Assembly: GCA_963792675.1 (NCBI GenBank) | Contig: CAWBWT010000005.1 | Location: forward strand, 1-64,000 | Reading direction: 5' to 3' | Length of the DNA: 64,000 nt | Origin: JBBROS01 sp963792675 | GTDB lineage: Bacteria; Pseudomonadota; Alphaproteobacteria; Acetobacterales; Acetobacteraceae | Shown: one piece after another, positions 1-8,380 of the stretch | Layout of the letters: every line of letters begins with the position of its first letter | Position numbering within the stretch: the first letter of the stretch is position 1 | Notes under the pieces: generated by a model | Database searches by the model: none | Told to the model about the DNA's origin: nothing | The model's input: the letters and a program-made list of their open reading frames with translations, nothing else | Program-made: the position numbers and the translations under genes

Positions 1-329
1 GGTGTGGAAGCGCGGCAACGCGCGAAGCTAACCGATCCTAATCGCCCGAACGGCTCCATCCATCCCATGCACAGTACCAACCCGGCGCAACAAGCCGGTC
101 AACGGGTCCCAACAACACACAGCCAGCGCACCAGAACCTCGAACCACATGTCGGGCCATTGGCTTGGACGACCTGGTGGCCATGGCGGAGTGACAACACC
201 CGATCCCATCCCGAACTCGGACGTGAAAACCTCCAGCGCCTATGATACTGCCGCTCAAGCGGCGGGAAAGTCGGTCGCCGCCAGGTCTTCCAAACCAATC
301 AATCCCACACACACAAAACCAAACACCAA
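1..329. other. No recognisable gene upstream of tRNA-fMet
   Basis: I see no protein of recognisable family here. Long open frames exist on both strands, but the plus-strand one runs straight through the tRNA, and neither has a clear ribosome binding site or a recognisable domain. The stretch just before the tRNA is C/A-rich. It is probably the leader or promoter region of the tRNA. Confidence 0.4.
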
Positions 330-406
<77 letters not shown>

Positions 407-438
407 TCTTCATGTATTACGCAAGTTCATCCGCCAAC

Positions 439-461
439 GGCGCCCACACACAGGCGCCTTT
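439..461 (+). terminator. Weak hairpin after tRNA
   Basis: GGCGCC at 439-444 and 453-458 form a 6-bp stem with an 8-nt loop followed by three T residues. It may end transcription of the tRNA, but the stem is short. Confidence 0.3.
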
Positions 462-491
462 GGCGCTTCCGGCGTTGCGAGCGAGCCCTAG

Positions 492-1329
492 GCCCAAAAC
501 TCAATCAGGACTAGCGACTCGGGCCTGATCTGTGATTTACGCTGATCAACGGCGGAGTGCAGATGATGGCAGCACTATTTCAGCTCAGCGATCGGCAGTG
601 GGCGGCGATCGGGCCGCTCCTGCCGACCAACCAGCCCGGCGCGCGCCGGGTCGATGATCGCCGCGTCATCAGCGGCATCATCCACGTGCTCAAGACCGGC
701 TGCCGGTGGCAAGACATCCCGCCCAGCTACGGCCCGTCGACCACACTCTACAATCGTTTCCATTGCTGGTCGCAGCGCGGCATTTGGAAAGCGTTGTTCG
801 ACAGCCTGGTCGAGACCACGCCCGGCGGCCTCCAGCTGATCGACAGCACAACGGCCAAGGCTCAACGTGCCGCCGCCGGCGGAAAAGGGGGCAGCCGTGC
901 AAGGCATCGGTCGATCCCGCGGCGGCCGCGGCAGCAAAATCCACGCCGTAGCGGACGATCAAGGCAGGATTGTCGCCTTCGCCATCACCGCGGGCCAACT
1001 CGGCGACGCGCGTGCCGCCTACGGGTTGCTGGCGCCGTTGCCGGTGGCGCAACGCTGCCTGGCCGACGGCGGCTATGACAGCAACGACCTGCGACGCTTT
1101 CTGGTCGGGCGCGGCTCGCAGCTGGTGATTCCGAATAACCCAACCCGCAAACACCTGCATCCATTCGACCCCGTGGCTTACCGTGCACGCAACCTGATCG
1201 AACGTGCCTTCTACCGCCTGAAAGATTGGCGGCGACTGGCGACGCGCTATGCCAAGCTCGCCGCCAACTTCGCCTCAGCCGTCGCAATCGCAGCAATCGT
1301 GCTCTGGTGAACGTGATTGAGTCCGCAGC
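492..1329 (+). mobile_element. IS5-family element, IS427-like, complete
   Basis: An 838-bp element with imperfect 18-bp terminal inverted repeats: the left end starts GCCCAAAACTCAATCAGG, and the complement of the right end starts GCTGCGGACTCAATCACG (12 of 18 identical, sharing ACTCAATCA). It is flanked on both sides by CTAG (488-491 and 1330-1333), the target duplication expected for the IS427 subgroup. Length, ends and the two-frame transposase all fit IS427-like elements. With both ends and all catalytic motifs present it may still be mobile if frameshifting works. Confidence 0.85.
557..1310 (+). CDS. IS5-family transposase, two overlapping frames
   Basis: DDE transposase encoded in two frames, 557-1078 and 867-1310. 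The first frame gives the N-terminal DUF4096-like part (LSDRQWAAIGPLLP) and the first catalytic Asp in LIDST. The second gives GRSRGGRGSKIHAV, the second Asp in LADGGYDSNDLR and the Glu in NLIERAFYRLKDWRRLATRY. The frames meet at the run GGAAAAGGGGG (881-891), where a +1 (or -2) slip makes a full-length fusion of about 250 residues. This split is normal in the IS427 subgroup, so it is more likely programmed frameshifting than decay. ATG at 560 or 563 is also possible as the start. Confidence 0.85.
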
Positions 1330-1330
1330 C

Positions 1331-1350
1331 TAGAGCGCAATCCGATCGAA
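1331..1350. repeat. 20-nt repeat shared with 19319-19338
   Basis: TAGAGCGCAATCCGATCGAA here matches the reverse complement of 19319-19338 at 19 of 20 positions. It abuts the right CTAG duplication of the IS5 element, so the element inserted at the edge of this repeat. The copy near 19.3 kb is half of a 40-bp palindrome; no second half is visible here. Confidence 0.5.
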
Positions 1351-1430
1351 GCGCACTTCCACCCGCGGACCGTTGCCGTCCGGCACAAGCCGCACCTCAT
1401 CGATCAGCGAATGGCAACCGTCACCAGCTA
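1334..1430 (-). pseudogene. Possible gene 3' remnant, unidentified
   Basis: The minus strand holds a short open segment reading SLIDEVRLVPDGNG followed by PRVEVRFDRIAL, ending at a TAG that lies in the IS5 target site. The pattern resembles the C-terminal tail of large serine recombinases of alphaproteobacteria, but about 30 residues is too little for a firm call. Confidence 0.25.
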
Positions 1431-1830
1431 GCTACGGTTGTGGTCGGAGTTGCCGACGCCTGACGCTTGCCGTCCGTTCTCGCCGACACGGCGGTGATCT
1501 TCGCCGGTGAACGCGGCGACGCCTACCGTGCCAAACCGCGTGCAGACGGTCGGGAGCTGGTACTGCTTGTCGAGATTTCCAAGCGCGATACTGTCCTCTC
1601 CGGTCAAAGCGCCTGCTTTCACCACATCCTCCAATGACACGGTGTGGTTGCCAAACCGCACGTGACGCCCGGTAAAGCTGCAAGCCTCCGGCGCCACGCT
1701 CAGGCGCTCCGCGATCATCGCCCGTTGCGCGACGCAGGCGGCGTAGACCCCGGAAGCCGCATTGGCGGCGCCCCGTTGCCCGCCCGATCCCGCCGAGCGC
1801 GTCGTGATGACGGCCAGCACCCGGTGCGCC
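1431..1830 (-). pseudogene. Molybdopterin-binding xanthine/aldehyde dehydrogenase subunit fragment
   Basis: Minus-strand translation gives SAGSGGQRGAANAASGVYAA, then RAMIAERLSVAPE, a FGNHTVSLEDVV segment, GALTGEDSIALGNLDKQYQ and AFTGE. This order matches the C-terminal third of PaoC/YagR-type large subunits of the xanthine dehydrogenase family, which bind the molybdenum cofactor. Only about 130 residues of a protein normally over 700 long remain; the usual STFGAHFVEV stretch is degraded and the upstream part is replaced by an unrelated glycosyltransferase remnant on the opposite strand. It is a relic with no expected activity. Confidence 0.6.
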
Positions 1831-1839
1831 GCGCGCGCC

Positions 1840-2740
1840 GTCTCGTATTTGACCGAGGAGATGGTCGCGCTGGGCCACGACGTCACGCTGTTCGCGAGCG
1901 GTGACTCCATGACCCGCGCCGCGCCGCGCTCGATCCGGTCTGCCCCCAGCGATCCGGCTCGATCCCGCCTGCCAGGAGCCGGCGGCCTGGCACGCGCTGA
2001 TGCTGGAGCGCGTCGCACGCCGGGCCTCGAGTTCGACGTCGTCCACTTCCATACGGAGTGGCTGAATTTGCCGCTGTTCTCGCGTCTCGACACGCCCGTG
2101 GTGACGACGCTGCATGGCCGGATCGACGGCGCGGAAAGCTGCACGGCACTACGTGAGTTCGGCTGGATGCCGCTCGTCTCCATTTCGGACTTGCAGCGCC
2201 AGCCGGCGCCGGCGGCGATTTGGCTCGGGACGGTTCATCACGGCCTGCCGCCCGGTTTGCTCATCGCAAAGTCTGAGCCGAGCGGCGGATACCTGGCGTT
2301 TCTCGGCCGCATCTCGCCGGAGAAACAGGCCGATTCCGCAATCCGTATCGCGCTTGCATCCGGCCGGCGCATCCGGATCGCGGCCACGATCGACGACGCC
2401 GACGCGGAGTACTTCCAGGCCACGGTGCGACCCTTGTCATCTTGCGCGATGAGGTCGAGGCGGTCGAGGCGGTGGACAACTGCACACTTTGCCGCGCGCG
2501 GGCGTGCGGCACGCGTTCGAACGCCGCTTCACAAGCCGTCACATGGCAGAACGACACTTCCTTCTCTACGTCGCGCTGGCCGGAAGGACCCAAGCCGAGC
2601 TGGTCACGCCCGCCATCCCCGGCCGCCACGAGCACCGGCTCCGCGACCGCGAGCGGATGCACAGCCGCGCGATGGTCGCCGCGTCGAGAAGCGGTCCGGT
2701 CCCGATCGAGCAAGTCCCTCGCCAATTGGCCCGGGAATAG
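1840..2740 (+). pseudogene. Decayed family 4 glycosyltransferase
   Basis: Recognisable GT4 blocks run in order: AVSYLTEEMVALGHDVTLFA, EFDVVHFHTEWLNLPLFSRL, DTPVVTTLHGRIDG, PLVSISDLQR, TVHHGLPPGLL and GGYLAFLGRISPEKQAD. The gene changes frame near 1940 and 2035, with an out-of-frame AWHALMLERVARRA between. After VRPL (about 2435) the sequence jumps directly to VILRDEVEAVEAV, and then shifts frame again to LPRAGVRHAFERRFTSRHMA (from 2489). The block that normally carries the E-x7-E nucleotide-sugar site (EPFGLVMIEAMACGTPV in relatives) is therefore deleted. The start is also missing. Several frameshifts plus an internal deletion make this a genuine pseudogene. Confidence 0.75.
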
Positions 2741-2769
2741 TCCGTCCCGAGGCATAGCCGGGCTTCGGC

Positions 2770-5367
2770 TCAGGCGTGCGGGGCGATCCCGGCCGCCATG
2801 GCGATCTGGAGGAGTTCAGTGAGGCTGCTTGCGTTGAGGCGATGCATGACCTGGGCGCGGTGCAATTCGACCGTTCGAGGGCTGATTCCGAGCTTCTGGC
2901 CGATCGTCTTGTTGGTGCCGCCCTCCACCAGATGAACGAGCACCTCGCGCTCCCGCGAAGTTAACCGGGCCACGCGTGAAGCGGCCTGTTCGTCGCGTGT
3001 GGTCGGCCGCGCCGAGCCATGACATTCCGCCATCGCGTTTGCGAGGGCACTTCGGAACGACTCGTCGTCCGTCACGAGGAGATAATCGATCGCTCCGGCC
3101 TTCATCGCGGTGATGGCGGAAGCGACGTCGGCCGCTGGGCTGTCGAGCACGATCGTGGGCAGGGCGATCGAGCGCGCCTTCAGCTCGCGCGGGATCGACA
3201 GGTTCTGCAGCCTCGAGCCCCGGAGATCGACGAGCACGCAGCCCGGCGCGAGCACCGGGGCGATGTCGAGAAAGGCAGACGCGCTTTCAAAGATCCGGGC
3301 ACGGTACCCGGCGCCGCGGACGAGCGCCACGAGCCGGCGCGCCTCGGCCGCCTTTACGCTGACGAGGTAGATCTGCCGCTCGTCGTCCGGGGTCAAGTCC
3401 TCGGCGATGCCGCCGATCCGGGTCACCGCGCCATACTCGTCGCGGATGGGGAAGCTGATGTCGCGCAGCCAGCGGATCGTGCCGTCGGCAGGCCGGACGA
3501 TGCGGTATTCGTATTGTGCGACCTCCCCGGCCCGAACGGATGCGACGGCGCGTTCGACATGCTGGCGGTCGTCGGGGTGGACGACCGCCATCCACTCGGC
3601 AAGCGCGGTGGGCGCATTGTCGCGTGGCATGCCCCAGATCCGTTCGAACGCACCGCTGCGGTAGACAATCCTGCCGGCGGCCGGGTCGCCGATCCAGATC
3701 AGGCTGCTGCTGTGCTCGGCGAAGCTGCGGAACTGCGCCTCGCTGGCCCGGATCGCTGCTTCGGTGCGTCGCTGCGTGGTGACATCGATCGCGGCACCGA
3801 TGAAATCGACCGGCTTGGCCCGCTCGAAGATCGTCCGGCCCGACGTGGCGACGTGGCGGGTGACGCCGTCGTTGCGGCCGATCACGCGATATTCGATGTT
3901 GTAGCGGCCGTCGCCGTCCGGGTCGACGCACGCGGCAATGGCGTCGCGGACGCGGGGCAGGTCGTCGGGGTGGATGCCCGCCTCGAACACGTCCATGTCG
4001 ACCGGGGAGTTGGGCGGCAGACCCCACAGCTCGCGGATCCGCTCGTCCCAGTCGAGCGCGCCGGTGACAGGGTCCCAGGAGTAAACGCCCAAACCGACCA
4101 GCTCGGTCGCGGCGCGCAGGCGGCCTTCGTTCTTCTTCAACGACTCCTCGATGGCGCGCCGCTCGGTCGTGTCGCGCGACACGCCCACCACCAACTCGAT
4201 CGAGCCATCCTCGGCGCGGACGGGTCCCCAAAGAAAGGCGAAGTAAGCCGCGTAGCCGGTCGGGCTCCGGTAGTAGACCTCGTCCTCAACAATCGCACCG
4301 TCGGTCAGAACAAGATCGATGTGGGCGTTCAATCGATCGATGAGGTCGCTCGGATAATTGAGGCCCGTAAAGCTCTTGCCCCGCATCTCATCGGCAGACA
4401 GACCGAATAGCGCGAGCATGGGCGGGTTCGCATACACGAAGCGCCGCTGCGTATCGAAGGCGTAAACGAAATCGGGGATGGAGGAGAGGGTTGCTTCCAG
4501 GAAGCGGGACTGGCCGGCGAGCTCCGCCCCAACGGTTGCGATCCGTTCGGCCAGCCGCTTGAGGTCGTCCACGTCCTGGATGACGACCACCGCTCCGCCG
4601 CCCTCGTCGTCCTCGGGGCGGAACGGGACGGCGCTGACCCGCATCCATCGCTCCGGCGAATTTTGCCCGCGATACAGGAAGTCCATCCCCGGCGTGACAT
4701 GCTCGCCCCGCAGCGCGCGTGCGCCGGGGTAGCAATCGGGCGGGATCGGCTGGCCGGCGGGATCGTAGCCTCGCCAGCGCTGCCAAGAGTCCGGTTCACC
4801 CGAGGGAAGCCGGGTCAAGCCGGTGTAGTCGCGCATCCACTGGTTGGAGTGGACGAGGGTGCCGTGCCGGTCGTAGACGCCGACGCCCAGCGGCAGGTTG
4901 TCCAGCACCGAGGCAAGCAGCATTTGCTGGTCGCGCAATGCCCGCTCGGTCTGCTTCCCGGCGGCGACGTCGGTCGTAAAGGCAGCGGCGCCGATCAGGG
5001 TTCCGGCGTCGTCGCGCAAGGCGAACATCGACCAGCGCACTTCCGTCTGCTGCGGCGGATCGGCAAAGGAGCAAAGGTGTAGGTCGCCGGTCCATTGGCC
5101 CTCACGCAGCAGCGTCGGGAGCCCGACGTCTTCCACGAGCGCGCGGTGCTGCGGCATGAAGAAATCAGCGATCCGGTAGGCGGTGATGTTTGCGCCGGGT
5201 CGAAGGCCGAGCATCTCGCGACCCACAGCGTTCAGGAAGCAAGGGCGAAGCCGCGCATCGAACAACCCGACAAGGGTCGGCGCTTGGCGCATCGTGGCTG
5301 CCGCGAGTGCAGCAAAGGGAGCCTCGCGGTCGGACCCGGCCGCAACCCCTGGGTTATTCGACGTCAT
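2770..5367 (-). CDS. Multi-PAS sensor / FixJ-like receiver / LuxR regulator
   Basis: An 865-residue soluble protein. ATG at 5365-5367 is chosen because TAGGAGGTG lies just upstream; an earlier in-frame start would add 66 low-complexity residues. Four to five PAS domains fill about residues 25-655 (for example LDNLPLGVGVYDRHGTLVHS, SSIPDFVYAFDTQRRFVYAN, SSLIWIGDPAAGRIVYRSGA), joined by short coiled linkers. They are followed by a FixJ-like receiver (Asp in CVLVDLRGS, then ITAMKAGAIDYLL) and a LuxR helix-turn-helix (LTSREREVLVHLVEGGTNKT). There is no histidine kinase domain, so PAS signals may act directly on DNA binding. It is divergent from the alcohol dehydrogenase gene, with 134 bp between, and may control it. 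The ligand is unknown. Confidence 0.85.
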   Translation of the reverse strand: MTSNNPGVAAGSDREAPFAALAAATMRQAPTLVGLFDARLRPCFLNAVGREMLGLRPGANITAYRIADFFMPQHRALVEDVGLPTLLREGQWTGDLHLCSFADPPQQTEVRWSMFALRDDAGTLIGAAAFTTDVAAGKQTERALRDQQMLLASVLDNLPLGVGVYDRHGTLVHSNQWMRDYTGLTRLPSGEPDSWQRWRGYDPAGQPIPPDCYPGARALRGEHVTPGMDFLYRGQNSPERWMRVSAVPFRPEDDEGGGAVVVIQDVDDLKRLAERIATVGAELAGQSRFLEATLSSIPDFVYAFDTQRRFVYANPPMLALFGLSADEMRGKSFTGLNYPSDLIDRLNAHIDLVLTDGAIVEDEVYYRSPTGYAAYFAFLWGPVRAEDGSIELVVGVSRDTTERRAIEESLKKNEGRLRAATELVGLGVYSWDPVTGALDWDERIRELWGLPPNSPVDMDVFEAGIHPDDLPRVRDAIAACVDPDGDGRYNIEYRVIGRNDGVTRHVATSGRTIFERAKPVDFIGAAIDVTTQRRTEAAIRASEAQFRSFAEHSSSLIWIGDPAAGRIVYRSGAFERIWGMPRDNAPTALAEWMAVVHPDDRQHVERAVASVRAGEVAQYEYRIVRPADGTIRWLRDISFPIRDEYGAVTRIGGIAEDLTPDDERQIYLVSVKAAEARRLVALVRGAGYRARIFESASAFLDIAPVLAPGCVLVDLRGSRLQNLSIPRELKARSIALPTIVLDSPAADVASAITAMKAGAIDYLLVTDDESFRSALANAMAECHGSARPTTRDEQAASRVARLTSREREVLVHLVEGGTNKTIGQKLGISPRTVELHRAQVMHRLNASSLTELLQIAMAAGIAPHA

Positions 5368-5501
5368 GCCGCACCTCCTAGGCGGAAGACACCGGCGAGA
5401 CGCTAACCGCCTTGACCCTCGGGAGGTTCCGTAGGGATCGCCCGAATGGCCGGGACAGTCGGCACTTGGATAAGGAGAGCGTGCCCTTGGAGGAGACGCG
5501 C

Positions 5502-6677
5502 ATGAAAGCCCTGGTCTGGCACGGCAAGGAGGACATCCGGTGCGATACGGTGTCCGACCCTGCAATCGAGCATCCCCGCGACGCGATCGTGAAGGTGACG
5601 AGCTGCGCGATCTGCGGCTCGGATCTGCACCTGTTCCACAACTTCATCCCGGCGATGCTGCCCGGCGACATCATGGGCCACGAGATGATGGGCGAGGTCG
5701 TCGAGACCGGGTCCGGCGTGAACGGCAAGCTCAAGAAAGGCGACCGCATCGTCGTGCCGTTCACGATCATCTGCGGCGAATGCGAGCAGTGCAAGCGCGG
5801 CAACTTCTCGGTCTGCGAGCGGAGCAACCGCCGCAAGAACCTGGCCGACAAGGTGTTCGGCCACACGACGGCCGGGCTGTTCGGCTACACCCACCTGACC
5901 GGCGGCTACCCGGGCGGCCAGGCCGAGTATCTGCGGGTGCCGTTCGCCGACGCGACCCACATCAAGGTTCCCGACGGGCTCAGCGACGAACAGGTCCTGT
6001 TCCTGGGCGACATCTTCCCGACCGGGTGGCAGGCCGCGGTGCAGTGCGACATCGAGCCGACCGACACGGTGGCGATCTGGGGCTGCGGGCCGGTCGGACA
6101 GATGGCGATCCGCAGCGCCGTGCTGCTCGGCGCCAAGCAGGTCGTCGCCATCGACCGCATCCCGGAGCGGCTGGGAATGGCCGAAGCCGGGGGCGCGATC
6201 ACGATCAACTTCGACGACGAAAGCGTGGTCGAGCGGCTGAACGAGCTGACCGGGGGCAAGGGGCCGGACAAGTGCATCGACTGCATCGGCATGGAGAGCC
6301 ACGTCTCGCTGTCCAAGCCGGACACCGTCTACGACCGCATGAAGCAGATGATGTCGGTCGAGAGCGATCGTCCGCATGTCCTGCGGGAGATGATCTACGT
6401 GTGCCGGACGGCCGGCGTGATCTCGATCCCGGGCGTGTATGGCGGGCTCGTCGACAAGATCCCGTGGGGCCAGGCGATGAACAAGGGCCTCACGTTCCGG
6501 ATGGGGCAGACGCACGTGAACCGCTGGACCGACGACCTGCTGCGGCGGATCGAGCAGGGCCAGATCGACCCGTCATTCGTGATCACGCACACGGCCCGGC
6601 TCGAGGACGGACCGGAGATGTACAAGGTGTTCCGCGACAAGCAGGATGGCTGCGTCAAGGTCGTGTTGCGGCCGTAA
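5502..6677 (+). CDS. Zinc-dependent alcohol dehydrogenase
   Basis: A 391-residue medium-chain dehydrogenase/reductase that oxidises an alcohol or aldehyde with NAD(P). GGAGGAGACGCGC precedes the ATG at 5502. The catalytic zinc ligands are in TSCAICGSDLHLFHN and GHEMMGEV, the structural zinc cysteines in CGECEQCKRGNFSVC, and the nucleotide fold in AIWGCGPVGQMAI. The length and the HTTAGLFGYTHLTGGYPGGQ insert resemble glutathione-independent formaldehyde dehydrogenase-like proteins; the true substrate cannot be told. It is followed after 15 bp by a small membrane protein gene, likely co-transcribed. Confidence 0.9.
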   Translation: MKALVWHGKEDIRCDTVSDPAIEHPRDAIVKVTSCAICGSDLHLFHNFIPAMLPGDIMGHEMMGEVVETGSGVNGKLKKGDRIVVPFTIICGECEQCKRGNFSVCERSNRRKNLADKVFGHTTAGLFGYTHLTGGYPGGQAEYLRVPFADATHIKVPDGLSDEQVLFLGDIFPTGWQAAVQCDIEPTDTVAIWGCGPVGQMAIRSAVLLGAKQVVAIDRIPERLGMAEAGGAITINFDDESVVERLNELTGGKGPDKCIDCIGMESHVSLSKPDTVYDRMKQMMSVESDRPHVLREMIYVCRTAGVISIPGVYGGLVDKIPWGQAMNKGLTFRMGQTHVNRWTDDLLRRIEQGQIDPSFVITHTARLEDGPEMYKVFRDKQDGCVKVVLRP

Positions 6678-6692
6678 GCGAGGAGGACGACG

Positions 6693-7322
6693 ATGAGCTT
6701 TATATCCAACATCACCCGCCCCGCGGGCGATCCGAAGGTGCTGCGCTCCGGACGGAGCTCGCTCGGCCCGTCGGACCGGCTCAGCCGCGCGCTGGGGTGG
6801 TTCAGCATCGGGCTCGGGATGGCCGAGCTGCTGGCGCCGCGCCGGATCACGCAGTCGCTGGGCATGGAGGGCAATGAGGGCCTGGTCCGGGCCTATGGTG
6901 CGCGCGAGATCGGCAGCGGAGTGCTGTCGCTGTCGATCGACAAGCAAACCGGCCTGTGGAGCCGGGTCGCCGGCGACGCGCTCGACCTCGCCACCGTCGC
7001 GACCGCCCTGCGGCCCGGCAACCGCAAGATCGGCAACGTCCTGCTGACCTTGACGCTGCTTGCGGGCGTGACCGCCGTCGACGTGCTGGGCGCGCAGGCG
7101 GTGACGATGCGCCACAAGCGCCGGGGCGGCTCACGGACGCAGGTACAGCGACCGGAGCGGGTTCCCGCAGGGGCTGGCGAAGGCGCGTGGCGCGGCGCGG
7201 GACTTCCGGCCGCAACAGCCGCCAGCGGCGCCGCGACTGGCGCAGGTCAGCGGCTGAGCCGTTCGGGGGGGGTGGTGCAAACCCTGACCCTCCGCCGAGC
7301 ATTGGCGGGCCGACACCCATAG
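6693..7322 (+). CDS. Small membrane protein, C-terminal frameshift
   Basis: The first 145 residues look like a conserved membrane protein often annotated as cyclase/dehydrase-associated: LSRALGWFSIGLGMAELLAP, YGAREIGSGVLSLS, and a hydrophobic segment NVLLTLTLLAGVTAVDVLGA. SD GCGAGGAGGACGACG precedes the ATG. The family-typical tail YSDRSGFPQGLAKARGAARD lies in the +1 frame from 7142 and ends at TGA 7255-7257, so a one-base indel near 7130 has probably replaced the native end with a run-on to 7322. The downstream PfpI gene is 10 bp after this run-on stop. Function unknown. Confidence 0.6.
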   Translation: MSFISNITRPAGDPKVLRSGRSSLGPSDRLSRALGWFSIGLGMAELLAPRRITQSLGMEGNEGLVRAYGAREIGSGVLSLSIDKQTGLWSRVAGDALDLATVATALRPGNRKIGNVLLTLTLLAGVTAVDVLGAQAVTMRHKRRGGSRTQVQRPERVPAGAGEGAWRGAGLPAATAASGAATGAGQRLSRSGGVVQTLTLRRALAGRHP

Positions 7323-7332
7323 GAGACTGGAC

Positions 7333-7908
7333 ATGGCACAAGCCGAACTCAACGGACTTAAGGTCGCGATCCTCGTGACTGACGGATTCGAGCAGGTCGA
7401 GATGACGGAGCCGCGCAAAGCGCTCGACGAGGCCGGGGCGACGACCAGCATCGTCTCGCCGAAAGACGGGCAGGTGCGCGCCTGGAAGTTCACCGAGTGG
7501 GGAGATCAATACCCCGTGGACAGCAAGCTCGATCAAGCGCAGCCACGGGAGTTCGACGCGCTGCTGCTGCCCGGCGGCGTGATCAACCCCGACACGCTGC
7601 GGATGCAGCCGGACGCGGTCGCGTTCGTGAAGGCGTTCTTCGATGCCGGCAAGCCGGTCGCGACCATCTGCCACGGCCCTTGGACCATCATCGAAGCGGG
7701 TGAAGCGCGGGGGCGGAGGATTGCGTCCTGGCCTTCGCTGCAAACCGACCTTCGCAATGCCGGCGCCGAGTGGGTGGACCAGGACGCGGTCGTCGACGGC
7801 AACCTGGTCTCCAGCCGCAAGCCCGACGACATTCCCGCGTTCAACCGCGAGATGATCGGCCTGTTCAGCCGTGCCGGCCGGCCGGAGACGGAGCGCCGGG
7901 CGTCGTAG
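7333..7908 (+). CDS. DJ-1/PfpI family protein
   Basis: A 191-residue class I glutamine amidotransferase-like protein of the PfpI/YhbO type, cytoplasmic. The nucleophile Cys is in ATICHGPWTIIEAG (about residue 113), with the upstream acid in FDALLLPGGVINPD. AGGAGA precedes the ATG by 7 nt. Relatives are linked to stress protection, deglycation or proteolysis. It ends the alcohol dehydrogenase gene cluster. Confidence 0.9.
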   Translation: MAQAELNGLKVAILVTDGFEQVEMTEPRKALDEAGATTSIVSPKDGQVRAWKFTEWGDQYPVDSKLDQAQPREFDALLLPGGVINPDTLRMQPDAVAFVKAFFDAGKPVATICHGPWTIIEAGEARGRRIASWPSLQTDLRNAGAEWVDQDAVVDGNLVSSRKPDDIPAFNREMIGLFSRAGRPETERRAS

Positions 7909-8329
7909 GCCGAACCGGTGCGCGGAGCGAGCGCCTGAGCCCGGGCCTGCGCACGCCGGGATACCGGGCACGCAGCGGGCGTGCCCACTCCTCGGGACGT
8001 GGCCACTGCACCAGCGAAACGACTTGCTGAAAACGACTGCTTCAAGGTCTCGGACGGGGTCCCCGACGAGACGGCGCTGCTTCACTCGGATGCGGCACCG
8101 ATCGGCTACATGGGCACCGATTTCTGTGACAGGGCAATACGGTCGCGGTCAGGGGCTGCGGCGGCGTAGACCTGATGGCGCAGCAAAGCGCGCGGCTGAT
8201 AGGCGCCGAATTGGATGGCCGCGTGCGCGATGTTCGCGCCGTAAGGGCCGCAGCCCGTCGCACGCCTGCCGGTGCAGAGGATGTGACTGAACAGGTCGAA
8301 GGTGCCTGATCCTGGTCCTCAGGCCCGGG
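7909..8329. other. Intergenic, no supported gene
   Basis: Short open frames exist on both strands but none has a convincing ribosome binding site or family signature. One minus-strand segment (about 8125-8310) reads FDLFSHILCTGRRATG and GANIAHAAIQFGAYQPRALL; it could be a relic, but I cannot assign it. Confidence 0.35.
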
Positions 8330-8374
8330 GGGCGTCTGCCACTGCGGCACGACCTGCCGCAGTGGCAGACGCCC
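8330..8374. terminator. Perfect 20-bp hairpin
   Basis: The arms 8330-8349 and 8355-8374 are exactly complementary (inner part CTGCCACTGCGGCA / TGCCGCAGTGGCAG) around a 5-nt loop CGACC. It begins 6 bp past the stop codon of the leftward glycosyltransferase-like gene, so it likely ends that transcript or protects its 3' end. There is no clear T-run on either side. Confidence 0.6.
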
Positions 8375-8380
8375 GGTAAG

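Noticed and set aside
3019..4410. Open frame of 463 codons opposite the PAS regulator
   Set aside because: The minus strand carries clear PAS domains across the same bases; this frame is a GC-rich shadow.
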